From Extensimonas soli (GTDB lineage: Bacteria; Pseudomonadota; Gammaproteobacteria; Burkholderiales; Burkholderiaceae_C), in contig NZ_JARGEL010000011.1 in assembly GCF_029211265.1 (NCBI RefSeq), forward strand, positions 1 to 64,000: DNA of 64,000 bases, read 5' to 3'. Under the pieces are notes generated by a model, which was given only the letters and a program-made list of their open reading frames with translations, ran no database searches and was not told the origin of the DNA. Positions 44,180-52,652 of this stretch are shown here, in pieces. The first letter of the stretch is position 1; every line of letters starts with the position of its first letter. Made by a program: the position numbers and the translations under genes.

Positions 44180-45895
44180 TTACCACTTGCTTTCGTCTGG
44201 AGCAGGGGCTGGCGCTCGTGGGGCAGGCGTTGCTGCCGACTCCTGGCTCCGTTGCAGACGAGCGCTCTGACGAGCAGGTTGCGCGGATACTGGCTGAGTC
44301 GAAGGCTCGCGCGCCTGACTGTCTGCGGGCTTTGACGACATCACCTTCGCGGTCACCTTACTCTTCAGCACGATCCCACCGGGCTGGAACGGCTTCCCAG
44401 CAACTGCATCGGCCCCTTCAAGCAACGTTCCGTACGAGGTCTGCGTCGAAACACGATCAACGCGCACCGTTCCCAGGGGCACCTCGTGGCGGCCCAAGGA
44501 GCGGCCCGTCTGAGGATCCTTCAGTTCATCGCCCAGGAGCACTGCTTGCCAGTGCTGACCGGCTTGCAAGGACTCGCCACCTTGGCTCAGAACAACCTGG
44601 TCACCCGTCATCGACACCACCGTGACAGGGAAGATCTCCGTCACGATAGCTCCGCCGATCTGGCCAGCCAGGGAATCCATCATTTCCGCGACCATGCCCG
44701 GCCCATCCACAACGCGCGGCAGGGTGCTCGGATCAGCGGACGCAAGCTTGTGCTCGAAGGTGTCGGACATGACGACTTCACCAGTGGCAGCATTCAGGAG
44801 GCGGAGGGTGATGCGACCGCCGCCGGAGTAGGACACCAGTTCCCGGTCGGCCATGCGGAGCTTGCGGACGCTACGGACGTACTCAAAGCGCTCGATGGTA
44901 GGAATGAGGATCAGATCTGTCGCCAACTGCTGACCGATACGCGCGCTGTCTTGCACGCGGACGTTGCCGCTGTTGATATGGTCGATCTCCGCCTGTATAT
45001 CGCTGCCGAATTCGCGGTCCAGAACGATGAAGCGCTTCGTCTGCGTCAGGATGTCAGAGAGCCGGCCACGGACAGCGCTGGCCACTGCGATCGCGTTCTC
45101 ACGGCCGTCGCCCACTGGATAGCTTGCAGTGCCTGTCTTGGGCATCGCAACGACGATCTTTGGACGGCCCTGTTCATCAGGCGCACGGTACTGAGCGACA
45201 TCGACACGGACGCGCACCTTCCAGTAGCTGCGCATCTTCTGATGGTTCACGTCCGATTCGAACGAGCTCGCGCCGCGCTTGACGTCCACATTGGCTTTCT
45301 CGTTGGAGGAGGTGGAACCAGAGAAAGAGCCAGAGTACTGAGCGTTATCCTTGCCAGCGTTCAGACTGGCGCTCTCACTGACATCCACGTTGGCCTTCCG
45401 GGAAGATGATGCCGATGCCGAATAGCTGTATCCGCCATCGCTCGCGCGAACCTTCTCGATGGTCTGTTCGTCGATCTTGTCGACCTCCTCTTGCGACAGG
45501 ATCTCGTATCCGGTTACGGTGCCTTGGCTGGCAGCGAGGAGCTTCTGGCCGAACGCATCCGCTTGCACCAATGACGGACCTTGTCCGGTCGCGGTCACGC
45601 TCAATGAGGCGCGAACGCTTTGCATCTGACTGGCCACACGAACGCCGTTGACCTGTGCCACTGCCGACTGGAGTGCCGACACCACGGCCAGCTCTGGAGT
45701 ACTGCCTACCGCTTCTACTTCGCGGGTGACCTTGGTCACGCCACCGAAATCAGGACCGCCAAGCTTCGATGCGGGTGCAGCGGGAGCGCTGGCCGATGGC
45801 GCAGGCACTGGTGCTGTGGCCTCTTCTTTCTTGCCACAAGCCGATAGCAGGCCCATGAGCAAAACGAGCGTGCAGATTCGAGTTTTATGCGTCAT
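44180..45895 (-). CDS. Lipoprotein with CsgG/HfaB-like domain
   Basis: A 571-residue lipoprotein: lipobox LLSAC-GKKEE (Cys about 20), a Pro/Ala linker, an N-terminal helical/beta module (about 55-150; STPELAVVSALQSAVAQVNG), a Ser-rich insert (about 150-213) with a repeated KANVDV, and a CsgG/HfaB-like domain (about 250-400; RLSDILTQTKRFIVLDREFG, RIGQQLATDLILIPTIERFE and GRITLRLLNAATGEVV). CsgG forms the outer-membrane curli channel and HfaB belongs to holdfast export; the fold is also in non-secretory proteins. The last 70 residues are Pro/Ser/Gln-rich. It is the final gene of the four-gene island operon. Confidence 0.8.
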   Translation of the reverse strand: MTHKTRICTLVLLMGLLSACGKKEEATAPVPAPSASAPAAPASKLGGPDFGGVTKVTREVEAVGSTPELAVVSALQSAVAQVNGVRVASQMQSVRASLSVTATGQGPSLVQADAFGQKLLAASQGTVTGYEILSQEEVDKIDEQTIEKVRASDGGYSYSASASSSRKANVDVSESASLNAGKDNAQYSGSFSGSTSSNEKANVDVKRGASSFESDVNHQKMRSYWKVRVRVDVAQYRAPDEQGRPKIVVAMPKTGTASYPVGDGRENAIAVASAVRGRLSDILTQTKRFIVLDREFGSDIQAEIDHINSGNVRVQDSARIGQQLATDLILIPTIERFEYVRSVRKLRMADRELVSYSGGGRITLRLLNAATGEVVMSDTFEHKLASADPSTLPRVVDGPGMVAEMMDSLAGQIGGAIVTEIFPVTVVSMTGDQVVLSQGGESLQAGQHWQAVLLGDELKDPQTGRSLGRHEVPLGTVRVDRVSTQTSYGTLLEGADAVAGKPFQPGGIVLKSKVTAKVMSSKPADSQAREPSTQPVSAQPARQSARLQRSQESAATPAPRAPAPAPDESKW

Positions 45896-45926
45896 GATGC
45901 TCTCACTATCAGTTCGACAACTCTTC

Positions 45927-46553
45927 TTACAGCAGGCTCGTGGCGTCTTGAGGAATCACAACGCCGTTGGTCTTGGCGAAGTCCACGGCGCTCTTCAGGA
46001 CGCTGGTGAGGTTCGACAGGCTGGTTGGTGCACTCTTAGCAACGTAGATGCCGGCCTGGAGCTTACCGAGCTGCATGGGCGAGACGCTGGACAAGCCAGA
46101 GGTGAAACCTTGAGCGTCCTTGCTCATGTTCATGTACTTCTTCACGCCCTTTGCCAGGAACAGGAGGCCCTGGGCGTACTTGGCCTTGGCCTCGCTGTCC
46201 TTGAGCGTTGCGCCCGATTTGAGTGCTTCAGACACGGCGGCGGTATCGGCGCTGATGGCTTTGTCCTGTTCCTCGATGTCCTTGGCAGACAGGGCGTCCG
46301 ACGTCGCGGCAGCATTCACGGCCTGTGCCTTGATGCCCAGTGCATCGAGTAGGTGCGAGTTCGCCGTGGAGACATCTTTGCCGGCTGCAACGTAGGAGCG
46401 AACGAGCTGGTCCTGCTGGGCGCCGACGTCTGCACCACCGCTCGAACCGCCTGCAGACTTGACTGCGCCTAGAAGATTGCCGAACTGTGCGTGGCTGACT
46501 GGAGCTGCTGCCAGCATACTGGCGGCGATCGAGAGGGCGAGGATTCTCTTCAT
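45927..46553 (-). CDS. Exported protein of the island operon, function unknown
   Basis: A 208-residue protein with a signal peptide (MKRILALSIAASMLAAAPVS, then HAQ), then a Gly/Ala/Ser region and a mostly helical body rich in Ala, Lys and Ser (AKYAQGLLFLAKGVKKYMNM). No Cys follows the signal, so it is soluble in the periplasm or exported further. I do not recognise the family. It lies 31 bp before the CsgG-like lipoprotein gene and 68 bp after the previous gene. A small secreted substrate or a chaperone of the CsgG-like protein are both possible roles. Confidence 0.7.
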   Translation of the reverse strand: MKRILALSIAASMLAAAPVSHAQFGNLLGAVKSAGGSSGGADVGAQQDQLVRSYVAAGKDVSTANSHLLDALGIKAQAVNAAATSDALSAKDIEEQDKAISADTAAVSEALKSGATLKDSEAKAKYAQGLLFLAKGVKKYMNMSKDAQGFTSGLSSVSPMQLGKLQAGIYVAKSAPTSLSNLTSVLKSAVDFAKTNGVVIPQDATSLL

Positions 46554-46621
46554 GATGAGACTTTCGTTGAGATGAATGGTGTACACGCGCCGGGTAGGGC
46601 GCTGCCGGCGTGGAATGCGGT

Positions 46622-47785
46622 TTAGCGGAGACCCATCGTGGTCATGCGGCTAGAGAGCTCTTGCGATGCGCTGCTGGCAGCAGACTTGAGTGCGCTACCA
46701 CGAGCTTCGTCTTCGCTGGGGCCAACACCGGAATAGACCACCGGTCCTACGGCTGCCCGAGTGCGTGGAATGGGGCGCGTGACGTCCCAGACCTTGGCAT
46801 TGACGGTGACCGACACCCGCACTAGTCCCGTTTGAGGATCCTTGTCTGGGAAGCCGACGTCCAGCGTACCCAGGGCGATGTACGGGATCTGAGCTTCCTT
46901 CATGCCGGCAGCGATGGAGCGCAGGGTCTTGGGCTGCAGGTCGCTTCCCGACTTGTAGTCAGCCTCAATTTCCGAGACCTTAAACTTGTCGGACTCGACC
47001 ATTGCGGCTTCGATGACGTCGTACCCGGCCTGGGAGAACTGGGCGATAAACACCTGGTTCAGATTTGCGCTTGGTATAACGCGCCACGTCGATTCATTGG
47101 CACGGCTGAAAGTGCTTCCACCAGTCTCCGATGTGCGAGTGGACTTCGCTGAAATATCAACACCACGATCGGACTCTTGCGACGTACTGCCATGGGTGCT
47201 GATCTGCGAACGTTTGATCGACTCGCCTTCGCTGGTCTTCTCCGAGACTGCATTCCGATCCTGACGTGCCACAGAGAGGGTGGCAGCCTGGTCTTCGCGC
47301 TTATACACGCGATCGTCGTATTTCTTGTTCGAGTCGACCTGACGGGACACGAACACGAAGCTCAGTGCTGACTTCTCGGCATCAGCTGCCTTGGCAACGG
47401 CTGAACTGGCCTGCACTGCATTGCGCAGGTTCGCGACATTCAGCGAGACACGGACGACCACGGAGTATTGGAGATCCTTGGTGTTGTCCGCTTCCGAGAT
47501 CACTGTGGTGTCCAGGATGTAGCGACTCTGGTTCTCTAGGATCTTCGCGCGGATGGTGTCGAAGTTCGCGGACTCCGACTGGCCGGCTTCAGCAAAGTAT
47601 GTCTCGACAGCCTTCAACGCGGCTTCTTGCTGGGCTTTCTGCTTGATCTCCGCAGGAGCTTCTTTGCGACTGAACGTGCCGACGGAATCCTTGTAGCTTA
47701 GTGCGAACTGACCGCGTGCCTGATGCACCTGCGCGCCAGCCTGCATGGCGAGAGCGGTGAGAACCACCGCGATGAGGTATTTCAT
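46622..47785 (-). CDS. Exported protein with Ser/Thr-rich insert, FlgT/TolB-like halves
   Basis: A 387-residue protein with signal peptide MKYLIAVVLTALAMQAGA-QV. The N-terminal half (APAEIKQKAQQEAALKAVET and YSVVVRVSLNVANLRNAV) resembles the helix-plus-strand module in the CsgG-like lipoprotein and in FlgT; a Ser/Thr-rich insert follows (about 193-228), then an alpha/beta domain (VFIAQFSQAGYDVIEAAMVE and IPYIALGTLDVGFPDKDPQT). The same order of parts in both proteins suggests distant paralogy. Its ATG overlaps the stop of the upstream gene as TAATG. Function unknown. Confidence 0.7.
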   Translation of the reverse strand: MKYLIAVVLTALAMQAGAQVHQARGQFALSYKDSVGTFSRKEAPAEIKQKAQQEAALKAVETYFAEAGQSESANFDTIRAKILENQSRYILDTTVISEADNTKDLQYSVVVRVSLNVANLRNAVQASSAVAKAADAEKSALSFVFVSRQVDSNKKYDDRVYKREDQAATLSVARQDRNAVSEKTSEGESIKRSQISTHGSTSQESDRGVDISAKSTRTSETGGSTFSRANESTWRVIPSANLNQVFIAQFSQAGYDVIEAAMVESDKFKVSEIEADYKSGSDLQPKTLRSIAAGMKEAQIPYIALGTLDVGFPDKDPQTGLVRVSVTVNAKVWDVTRPIPRTRAAVGPVVYSGVGPSEDEARGSALKSAASSASQELSSRMTTMGLR

Positions 47786-48978
47786 TATTTGCATTGCTGC
47801 ATCAACTCCCTGGTACTTGCTATCTGTTGATCGATATCCCTGGCGGATGCCGCGCTTCGAAGCCACTTCTCGTCACCCTTGCCATCCATTGCCTGCGCCA
47901 GCTTCACGAACAGTCCGTTCACTGCGTCGTAATAGTGGGGGAAGTCGTCCACATAGCTCTGGCTGGCCGGAATCACGCGTGTTTCGCCGTTCTTCAGGGC
48001 GGTGCTCAGGTAGGTCTTACGGCTTAGTGGCTCTTCGATATGCATTTGGGCGTAAGCGCCGTACACAAAGCTCGAGGCACCACCCTGGACTTCGCTGAAC
48101 TTGACCTTCCGGAATCCGGACAGCTCGACCTTAATCTCATAGTCAGGCTGGGGAAGCTTGAGTTCGTACACCGTACCGTCAGAGATCTTCATTGACATCA
48201 CGTTTCCAATGGCGTAGCCCTTGGCGTATGGCACGATCGGCACACCGACGCGCGTGGAGATGGCTTCGCTAACCAGGTCAGCAGCCCAAGTCTCCGCGGC
48301 GCCAGGCTGGCCCTTGATGTATGTCGGCAGTACTACCAACGCCTCAGGCTTGAGCTGGACGGATGTAACCTGAAGATATCGAGGGACGGTCGCTGGGAGC
48401 TGTGCCTTCACCACGCTCTGAACGAAGCGCGCTATCACACCGGATTTGTCACCTGTGCCCTGATAGACCAGCTTAACCCGAGCCTGGACCTCATCGGTGG
48501 TCGGCGGGTGATTCAACAGATCGATGTAAGCAAAGCTGATCGGATAGGATCGCACGACATTCATCGACTTGAAGTCGAAGAACATGGCCTGTCCACGAAT
48601 CAGAACCATAAGCTTGTGCGCGTTTCCGAACTGTTCGACGGAGACGGTCTCTGCGCCAATGACCAGAGCTACGGCTAGCGCTTGATCGCGCCCTTTCAAT
48701 GACTCGATCTGCGGGATGATTCGGAGATGGCTGGGGGGCGTGGCATCCAGCATCTGGGTGACTCTCTGACCAATCGGCGTTCCAGCATCTCGTAGTTCCT
48801 TCTCATAGCGCGTTGAGTGAGGAAAACGCTCAGCCGTTGTGCTTGCCAAACCGGAGTACGCGAATCCGGCAAACGCCACTTCTGGGAACTTCTGGGCTAA
48901 GGCCGATTGGCTAGAGACCAGCCATGCGACGATTATGAAAAACCGACGCAGGCTCACGTCGGATGAAAAGACACTCAT
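47785..48978 (-). CDS. First gene of the island exported-protein operon, unknown
   Basis: A 397-residue protein with signal peptide (FFIIVAWLVSSQSALAQ-KFP). After it come FPEVAFAGFAYSGLASTTAE, ALAVALVIGAETVSVEQFGN, MVLIRGQAMFFDFKSMNVVR and later LPTYIKGQPGAAETWAADLV. Alternating hydrophobic segments suggest mixed alpha/beta folds; no membrane span beyond the signal is seen. The C-terminus is helical and ends MQQCK. I do not recognise the family. It leads the operon; the promoter must lie in 48979-49234. Confidence 0.7.
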   Translation of the reverse strand: MSVFSSDVSLRRFFIIVAWLVSSQSALAQKFPEVAFAGFAYSGLASTTAERFPHSTRYEKELRDAGTPIGQRVTQMLDATPPSHLRIIPQIESLKGRDQALAVALVIGAETVSVEQFGNAHKLMVLIRGQAMFFDFKSMNVVRSYPISFAYIDLLNHPPTTDEVQARVKLVYQGTGDKSGVIARFVQSVVKAQLPATVPRYLQVTSVQLKPEALVVLPTYIKGQPGAAETWAADLVSEAISTRVGVPIVPYAKGYAIGNVMSMKISDGTVYELKLPQPDYEIKVELSGFRKVKFSEVQGGASSFVYGAYAQMHIEEPLSRKTYLSTALKNGETRVIPASQSYVDDFPHYYDAVNGLFVKLAQAMDGKGDEKWLRSAASARDIDQQIASTRELMQQCK

Positions 48979-49234
48979 CCCTCTCCTTCACTGTTCGTTT
49001 TTCTTTGATCACTATGGACCGCGACTGATTTCAGTAGCCCGGTCACCTGCAGTCCCTGGAATTAAACCATTTCCGGCGCTCATGCTCAAGCCATAAAAAT
49101 AGCTGCACAGTGTCTCAGCTATTTGTTGCAGCGTCAAACGCTCCCTCGCCCCAGTGAACGATCCTTCTCGATCGTTGACGGCGAGATCATTAACCAAGCC
49201 GCCAACTCCTCGGTGGTGTAAAGGGTGTCATCAA

Positions 49235-50295
49235 GGCTGAGTGCTCTTTAACCGTGTAGTCCCTCACTGATACGAAGTCCGCAAGGCATGAAACAGGAAC
49301 TGTTCGGGCGTGACGTTGTCCCTGAAGCGGTCGAGCAAGCGGCGCCAGCCCAGGTAGTTCGCCAGGTATTTGGTGGCCACACCTCGAAAGCGCGCCATCC
49401 AGGACTTCAGGCTGGAGTCGTAGCGGTTGACGCTCTGCACATGCCATGGTCCGTTGCCACCCTTACCGTGGTACTGCGCGACAAAGAAGCCCGAGTCCAC
49501 CTTGAGTTCATCGGCCACCGTCCAGTAAGAAGCGTTGCCGTCGGTGCTGAGCACAGCGTCTTGGCCAAGCACCGGGCGCAGCGCCTGGGTCAGTGCTGCC
49601 GCTGTGGTGCCGCTGTGGTGAGTTCGAGCACCTGGTCAAAGGCCACCTGCGTGCCACGCTGCACCGCCACGACCACCGCCGTCTTTTCTGTGCCCGAGCC
49701 GTCTTTGGCCTTGCCTCCACGCTTCTTGGACTTGCGTGGCATGGCTTTGCGCTGGCCTTTGTAGGACACAGGAAAGAAGGTTTCGTCGGCTTCGACGACG
49801 CCCGAGAGGGCGCTGGGCTTTTGCTGGTTGAGAAAGGCCAGAAACTTGTGGCGCCAGCGAAAGGCCTTTTGCACCGAGATGTCCATGCGCGCAGCGGTCT
49901 TGCGCACCGACAGGCCATCGGCCATGCAGGCGGCGTTCTCCAGCAGCTTGGTTTTGTCGCGCAGGCGATGAAACGGAGTACCCGTGGTGGCGGTGTAGGT
50001 CTTGCCGCAGTCTTTGCAGCGAAAGCGCTGCGCACCGCATTCCATGCCGTGCTTGTATCTGCGGGTGCTTTGGCAGCGCGGGCAGCAGCCTTCCTGGGCC
50101 ATGCGCGCCATGATCAGGCGCTGTACCCCGTCGGCGTCCTGCCGCTCGCGAAGGGCCTGCAGCAATGCCTCTGCCTATTCCTGCGTCAGCCCTTCAAGGC
50201 TGGCCACCAACTGCTCGTACCGCGACTGTTCCATGTTGATTTTCCTGGGAAAAATGCATTGCTTCGCAACATACACGATTAACGCTAACTAAGCC
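49235..50295 (-). mobile_element. IS1595-family insertion sequence, decayed
   Basis: Imperfect 24-bp inverted ends GGCTGAGTGCTCTTTAACCG with TGTA (49235-49258) and the inverse of 50272-50295 (18 of 24 match) frame a 1061-bp element with one transposase gene. I found no matching 8-bp target duplication, consistent with age or with one edge being slightly misplaced. Confidence 0.75.
49264..50234 (-). pseudogene. IS1595-family transposase, two inactivating lesions
   Basis: The frame from ATG 50234 has the zinc-ribbon (CPRCQSTRRYKHGM, CKDCGKTY), helix-turn-helix and the DDE-type core (VEADETFFPVS and STDGNASYW) with the C-terminal part RFRDNVTPEQFLFHALR. A TAG at 50175-50177 (codon 20) and a frameshift at 49599-49620, caused by a direct duplication of 11 bp (CCGCTGTGGTG twice), break it. 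Removing one 11-bp unit restores LELTTAAALTQALRPVLGQD across the junction. Confidence 0.92.
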
Positions 50296-50598
50296 CCAGC
50301 ACATGCGCCACGGCAGCAACATCCGGGGCGATCAAATCCCGCACTTTGCTGTTCTTGTTGGCCATCGGCTCCGTGGTTGACGTCATCATGGTCCCAGCAT
50401 CCTAAACGACGAGTCCACAGTACTTCCGTTCTCCAAAGTGAATGGCAGTCTGGCTGTAAGCCAGGGCTTGCGCTCAATTCAGCAGATCGAAAGTTATGGG
50501 GCGATCCAAAGGAGCCTACGAATCCCTGCTGTGGACATCAACTTTCCACAAGCCAGAACCAGCTGGACCGACCTGTGACCAGCAGAGGACCAGAAACA

Positions 50599-50627
50599 AA
50601 AACGCCAACCCGGTCGGTTGGCGTTTT
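50599..50627 (-). terminator. Terminator after tRNA-Arg
   Basis: AAAACGCCAACC, a five-base loop, then GGTTGGCGTTTT form a perfect 12-bp stem. On the minus strand it ends in T bases and lies 36 bp beyond the tRNA 3' end; it is symmetric enough to work in both directions. Confidence 0.85.
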
Positions 50628-50661
50628 GTGAAGGTTTTACTGGCTAAAACCGTGTGAGGGG

Positions 50662-50685
50662 GTGGTGCGGCTGGCGGGGATCGAA
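50662..50685. repeat. Right attachment-like repeat within tRNA-Arg 3' end
   Basis: These 24 bases equal 41158-41181. They cover the CCA end, acceptor strand and most of the T arm, the usual core for tRNA-targeted integrases. Confidence 0.8.
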
Positions 50686-50738
50686 CCCACGACCCTTGGC
50701 TTCGGAGGCCAATACTCTATCCACTGAGCTACAGCCGC
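50663..50738 (-). tRNA. tRNA-Arg (anticodon CCG)
   Basis: Read on the minus strand: acceptor GCGGCTG, D-arm TAGCTCAGTGGATAGAGTA, anticodon arm TTGGC-CTCCGAA-GCCAA with anticodon CCG (codon CGG), T-arm GTGGGTTCGATCCCCGCC, acceptor return AGCCGC, discriminator A and encoded CCA. The anticodon-, T- and acceptor stems pair. It abuts the island at its 3' end. Confidence 0.97.
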
Positions 50739-50859
50739 GAGCCGCCGATTGTCGCAGAAATGGCGGTGTGGCTGCCTGCGGCGCCCGCGTTCTCTTGCCG
50801 ATCGGCGAGAATTGGCGCAGCACCGATCTCTCATGCCTTTGAATTGCCGGAAACTTCCC

Positions 50860-51777
50860 ATGTCCACCGCCTCCTACCCCTCCCGCGTGAAGCTCGTCGA
50901 CGTCGGCCCGCGCGACGGCCTGCAAAATGAAAAGTCGCCCGTGCCTGCGGCGGTCAAGATCGCCCTCGTGCACCGCCTGCAGGACGCGGGTCTGCGCGAG
51001 GTCGAGGTGACCAGCTTCGTGAGCCCCAAGTGGGTCCCGCAGATGGCCGACAACGCCGAGGTCATGGCGGGCATACAGCGCAAGCCCGGCGTGCGCTATT
51101 CGGTGCTCACGCCCAACCTCAAGGGCTTCGAGGCGGCGCTCGCGAGCCGGCCCGACGAGGTGGTGGTGTTCGGCGCGGCGAGCGAGGCCTTCAGCCAGAA
51201 AAACATCAACTGCGGCATTGCCGAGAGCATCGAGCGCTTTGCGCCGGTGACGGAAGCCGCGCGCGCCGCGGGCATCTACGTGCGCGGGGCGATTTCCTGC
51301 GCCGTGGGCTGCCCCTATGAGGGCGAGGTGGCGCCCGAGCGTGTGGCTTACGTGGCCCAGCTGATGAAGCAGATCGGCGTGCAGCATGTGGGCGTGGCCG
51401 ACACCATCGGCGTGGGCACGCCGCGCAAGGTGCAGCGCGCGATCGAGGCGGCGCTGCAGCACTATGCGCTTGACGACGTGTCGGGCCACTTTCACGACAC
51501 CTACGGCCAGGCGCTCGCGAACACGCTGGCGGCGCTGGAGCTCGGTGTGTGGCAGTTCGACACTTCGGTGGCGGGTCTGGGCGGCTGCCCTTACGCCAAG
51601 GGCGCGACCGGCAACGTGGCCACGGAGGACGTGGTCTATATGCTGCACGGCATGGGCATAGAAACGGGCATCAACCTCGACAAGCTCATCGACGCGGGCG
51701 TGTATATCAGCGATTTTCTGGGCCGCAAGACGCAGTCGCGCGCGGCCACGGCGATCTTGAACAAGCGCGGCGGGTAG
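50860..51777 (+). CDS. Hydroxymethylglutaryl-CoA lyase
   Basis: The enzyme cleaves HMG-CoA to acetyl-CoA and acetoacetate, the end of leucine breakdown. The 305-residue TIM barrel has VKLVDVGPRDGLQNEKSPVP, VTSFVSPKWVPQMAD, GAISCAVGCPYEGEV, DDVSGHFHDTYGQAL with the metal His pair, and the signature GLGGCPYAKGATGNVATEDV with the catalytic Cys. ATG 50860 is the family start. No other leucine-degradation genes are next to it. Confidence 0.93.
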   Translation: MSTASYPSRVKLVDVGPRDGLQNEKSPVPAAVKIALVHRLQDAGLREVEVTSFVSPKWVPQMADNAEVMAGIQRKPGVRYSVLTPNLKGFEAALASRPDEVVVFGAASEAFSQKNINCGIAESIERFAPVTEAARAAGIYVRGAISCAVGCPYEGEVAPERVAYVAQLMKQIGVQHVGVADTIGVGTPRKVQRAIEAALQHYALDDVSGHFHDTYGQALANTLAALELGVWQFDTSVAGLGGCPYAKGATGNVATEDVVYMLHGMGIETGINLDKLIDAGVYISDFLGRKTQSRAATAILNKRGG

Positions 51778-51784
51778 AGAAGGC

Positions 51785-52327
51785 ATGAACATGATGCAGC
51801 CAGCACAGGACCTGCAAAAACTCCCCGAGGGCGTGCAGCGCGTCAGCGCGCAACTGCAGGCGCTGGGGCACGCGCAATTGCCGCGCATGTTGGACGATGC
51901 GGCGCGCACGGCGCAGCAGGCGGCGGATGCGCTGGGCATCCTCGTCGGGCAGGTGGCCAAGAGCATCATCTTCCGGCGCAAGAGCGACGATGCCGCGGTG
52001 CTCGTGATCACCTCGGGCGACCGGCGCGTCGATGAGCGCAAGGTGGCGGCGCTCGTGGGCCCCATAGGCCGCGCCGATGCCGACTTCGTCAAGGCGCGCA
52101 CGGGCTTTTCGATTGGCGGCGTGGCGCCGATCGCGCATGCCACGCCGCCCGTGACGCTGATCGACCGCGATCTGCTGCGCTTTGCCGAGGTCTGGGCCGC
52201 CGCAGGGCATCCGCACGCAGTGTTCCCGCTGCACCCGAGTGAGCTGCAGCGCTGGACGGGCGCCCCCGTTGTGGACGTGGTGGTCGATGCTGCTTCCGAT
52301 GGGGCAGCTGGCTCAGCCAAACAATAA
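51785..52327 (+). CDS. YbaK/EbsC family aminoacyl-tRNA deacylase
   Basis: A 180-residue YbaK/ProX domain protein, a class that hydrolyses mis-acylated tRNA such as Cys-tRNA(Pro). Family motifs: LGILVGQVAKSIIFRRKSDD with the conserved Lys, RVDERKVAALVGPIGRADAD, FSIGGVAPIAH and VWAAAGHPHAVFPLHPSELQ. AGAAGG precedes the ATG; it follows HMG-CoA lyase by seven bases, suggesting co-transcription. The exact substrate is open. Confidence 0.9.
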   Translation: MNMMQPAQDLQKLPEGVQRVSAQLQALGHAQLPRMLDDAARTAQQAADALGILVGQVAKSIIFRRKSDDAAVLVITSGDRRVDERKVAALVGPIGRADADFVKARTGFSIGGVAPIAHATPPVTLIDRDLLRFAEVWAAAGHPHAVFPLHPSELQRWTGAPVVDVVVDAASDGAAGSAKQ

Positions 52328-52331
52328 ACAC

Positions 52332-52652
52332 ATGAACGCCGAAGAAACTACCAAACCCATAGCTGCCCGCGCAGGTCTGCTGGCGTCTGCGGGCTATTTT
52401 GATGCAGATTCCGACGAGGTCATCCCCTCGCCTTGCATCTCGGTGTGCCGCATGGCGCCCGACCAGAGCCATTGCGAAGGCTGCTTTCGCACCGTGGCCG
52501 AGATCCGGGCCTGGGCCAGCGCCGATAGCGCCGCACGCTTGGCCATCTGGGCGCGGCTCGCACAGCGCGCGGGCTTCGTTTTTCCTCCGCGCGCTGAGAG
52601 CCCTGTGTCGGAAAACCACACTGCCGAAGGCGCCTCTGCGCGCAAGCCATGA
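52332..52652 (+). CDS. DUF1289 family small protein
   Basis: A 106-residue protein with the DUF1289 Cys pattern PSPCISVCRMAPDQSHCEGC, the probable metal site, then FRTVAEIRAWASADSAARLA. Function unknown; DUF1289 genes often sit next to Fe-S or oxidoreductase genes. The KPIAARAGLLASAGYFDAD stretch before the domain is encoded by sequence resembling a family-A repeat (52354-52402). It starts five bases after the YbaK gene and overlaps the next gene. Confidence 0.85.
   Translation: MNAEETTKPIAARAGLLASAGYFDADSDEVIPSPCISVCRMAPDQSHCEGCFRTVAEIRAWASADSAARLAIWARLAQRAGFVFPPRAESPVSENHTAEGASARKP

Larger units (their letters stand above)
41158..50685. mobile_element. Genomic island next to tRNA-Arg(CCG)
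   Basis: The island runs from a 24-bp copy of the tRNA-Arg 3' end (41158-41181) to the tRNA itself (50662-50685), a layout typical of tRNA-targeted integration. Contents: HigBA-like toxin-antitoxin, AlpA-like regulator, a truncated hypothetical gene, IS21 remnant, a four-gene exported-protein operon and a decayed IS1595 element. By eye its base composition and codon use are less GC-rich than the flanks. No integrase gene is visible, so it is probably no longer able to move by itself. A looser direct similarity (CTGTGACCAGC...ACCAGA) at 41332-41357 and 50570-50595 also marks the two edges. Confidence 0.75.

Noticed and set aside
49012-49197. A 61-codon minus-strand frame in the gap before the island operon.
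   Set aside because: No ribosome site or family features; the region more likely holds the operon promoter.
50285-50389. A 34-codon minus-strand open frame beyond the IS1595 end.
   Set aside because: It starts outside the IS and ends inside its terminal repeat, has no ribosome site and no similarity I recognise.
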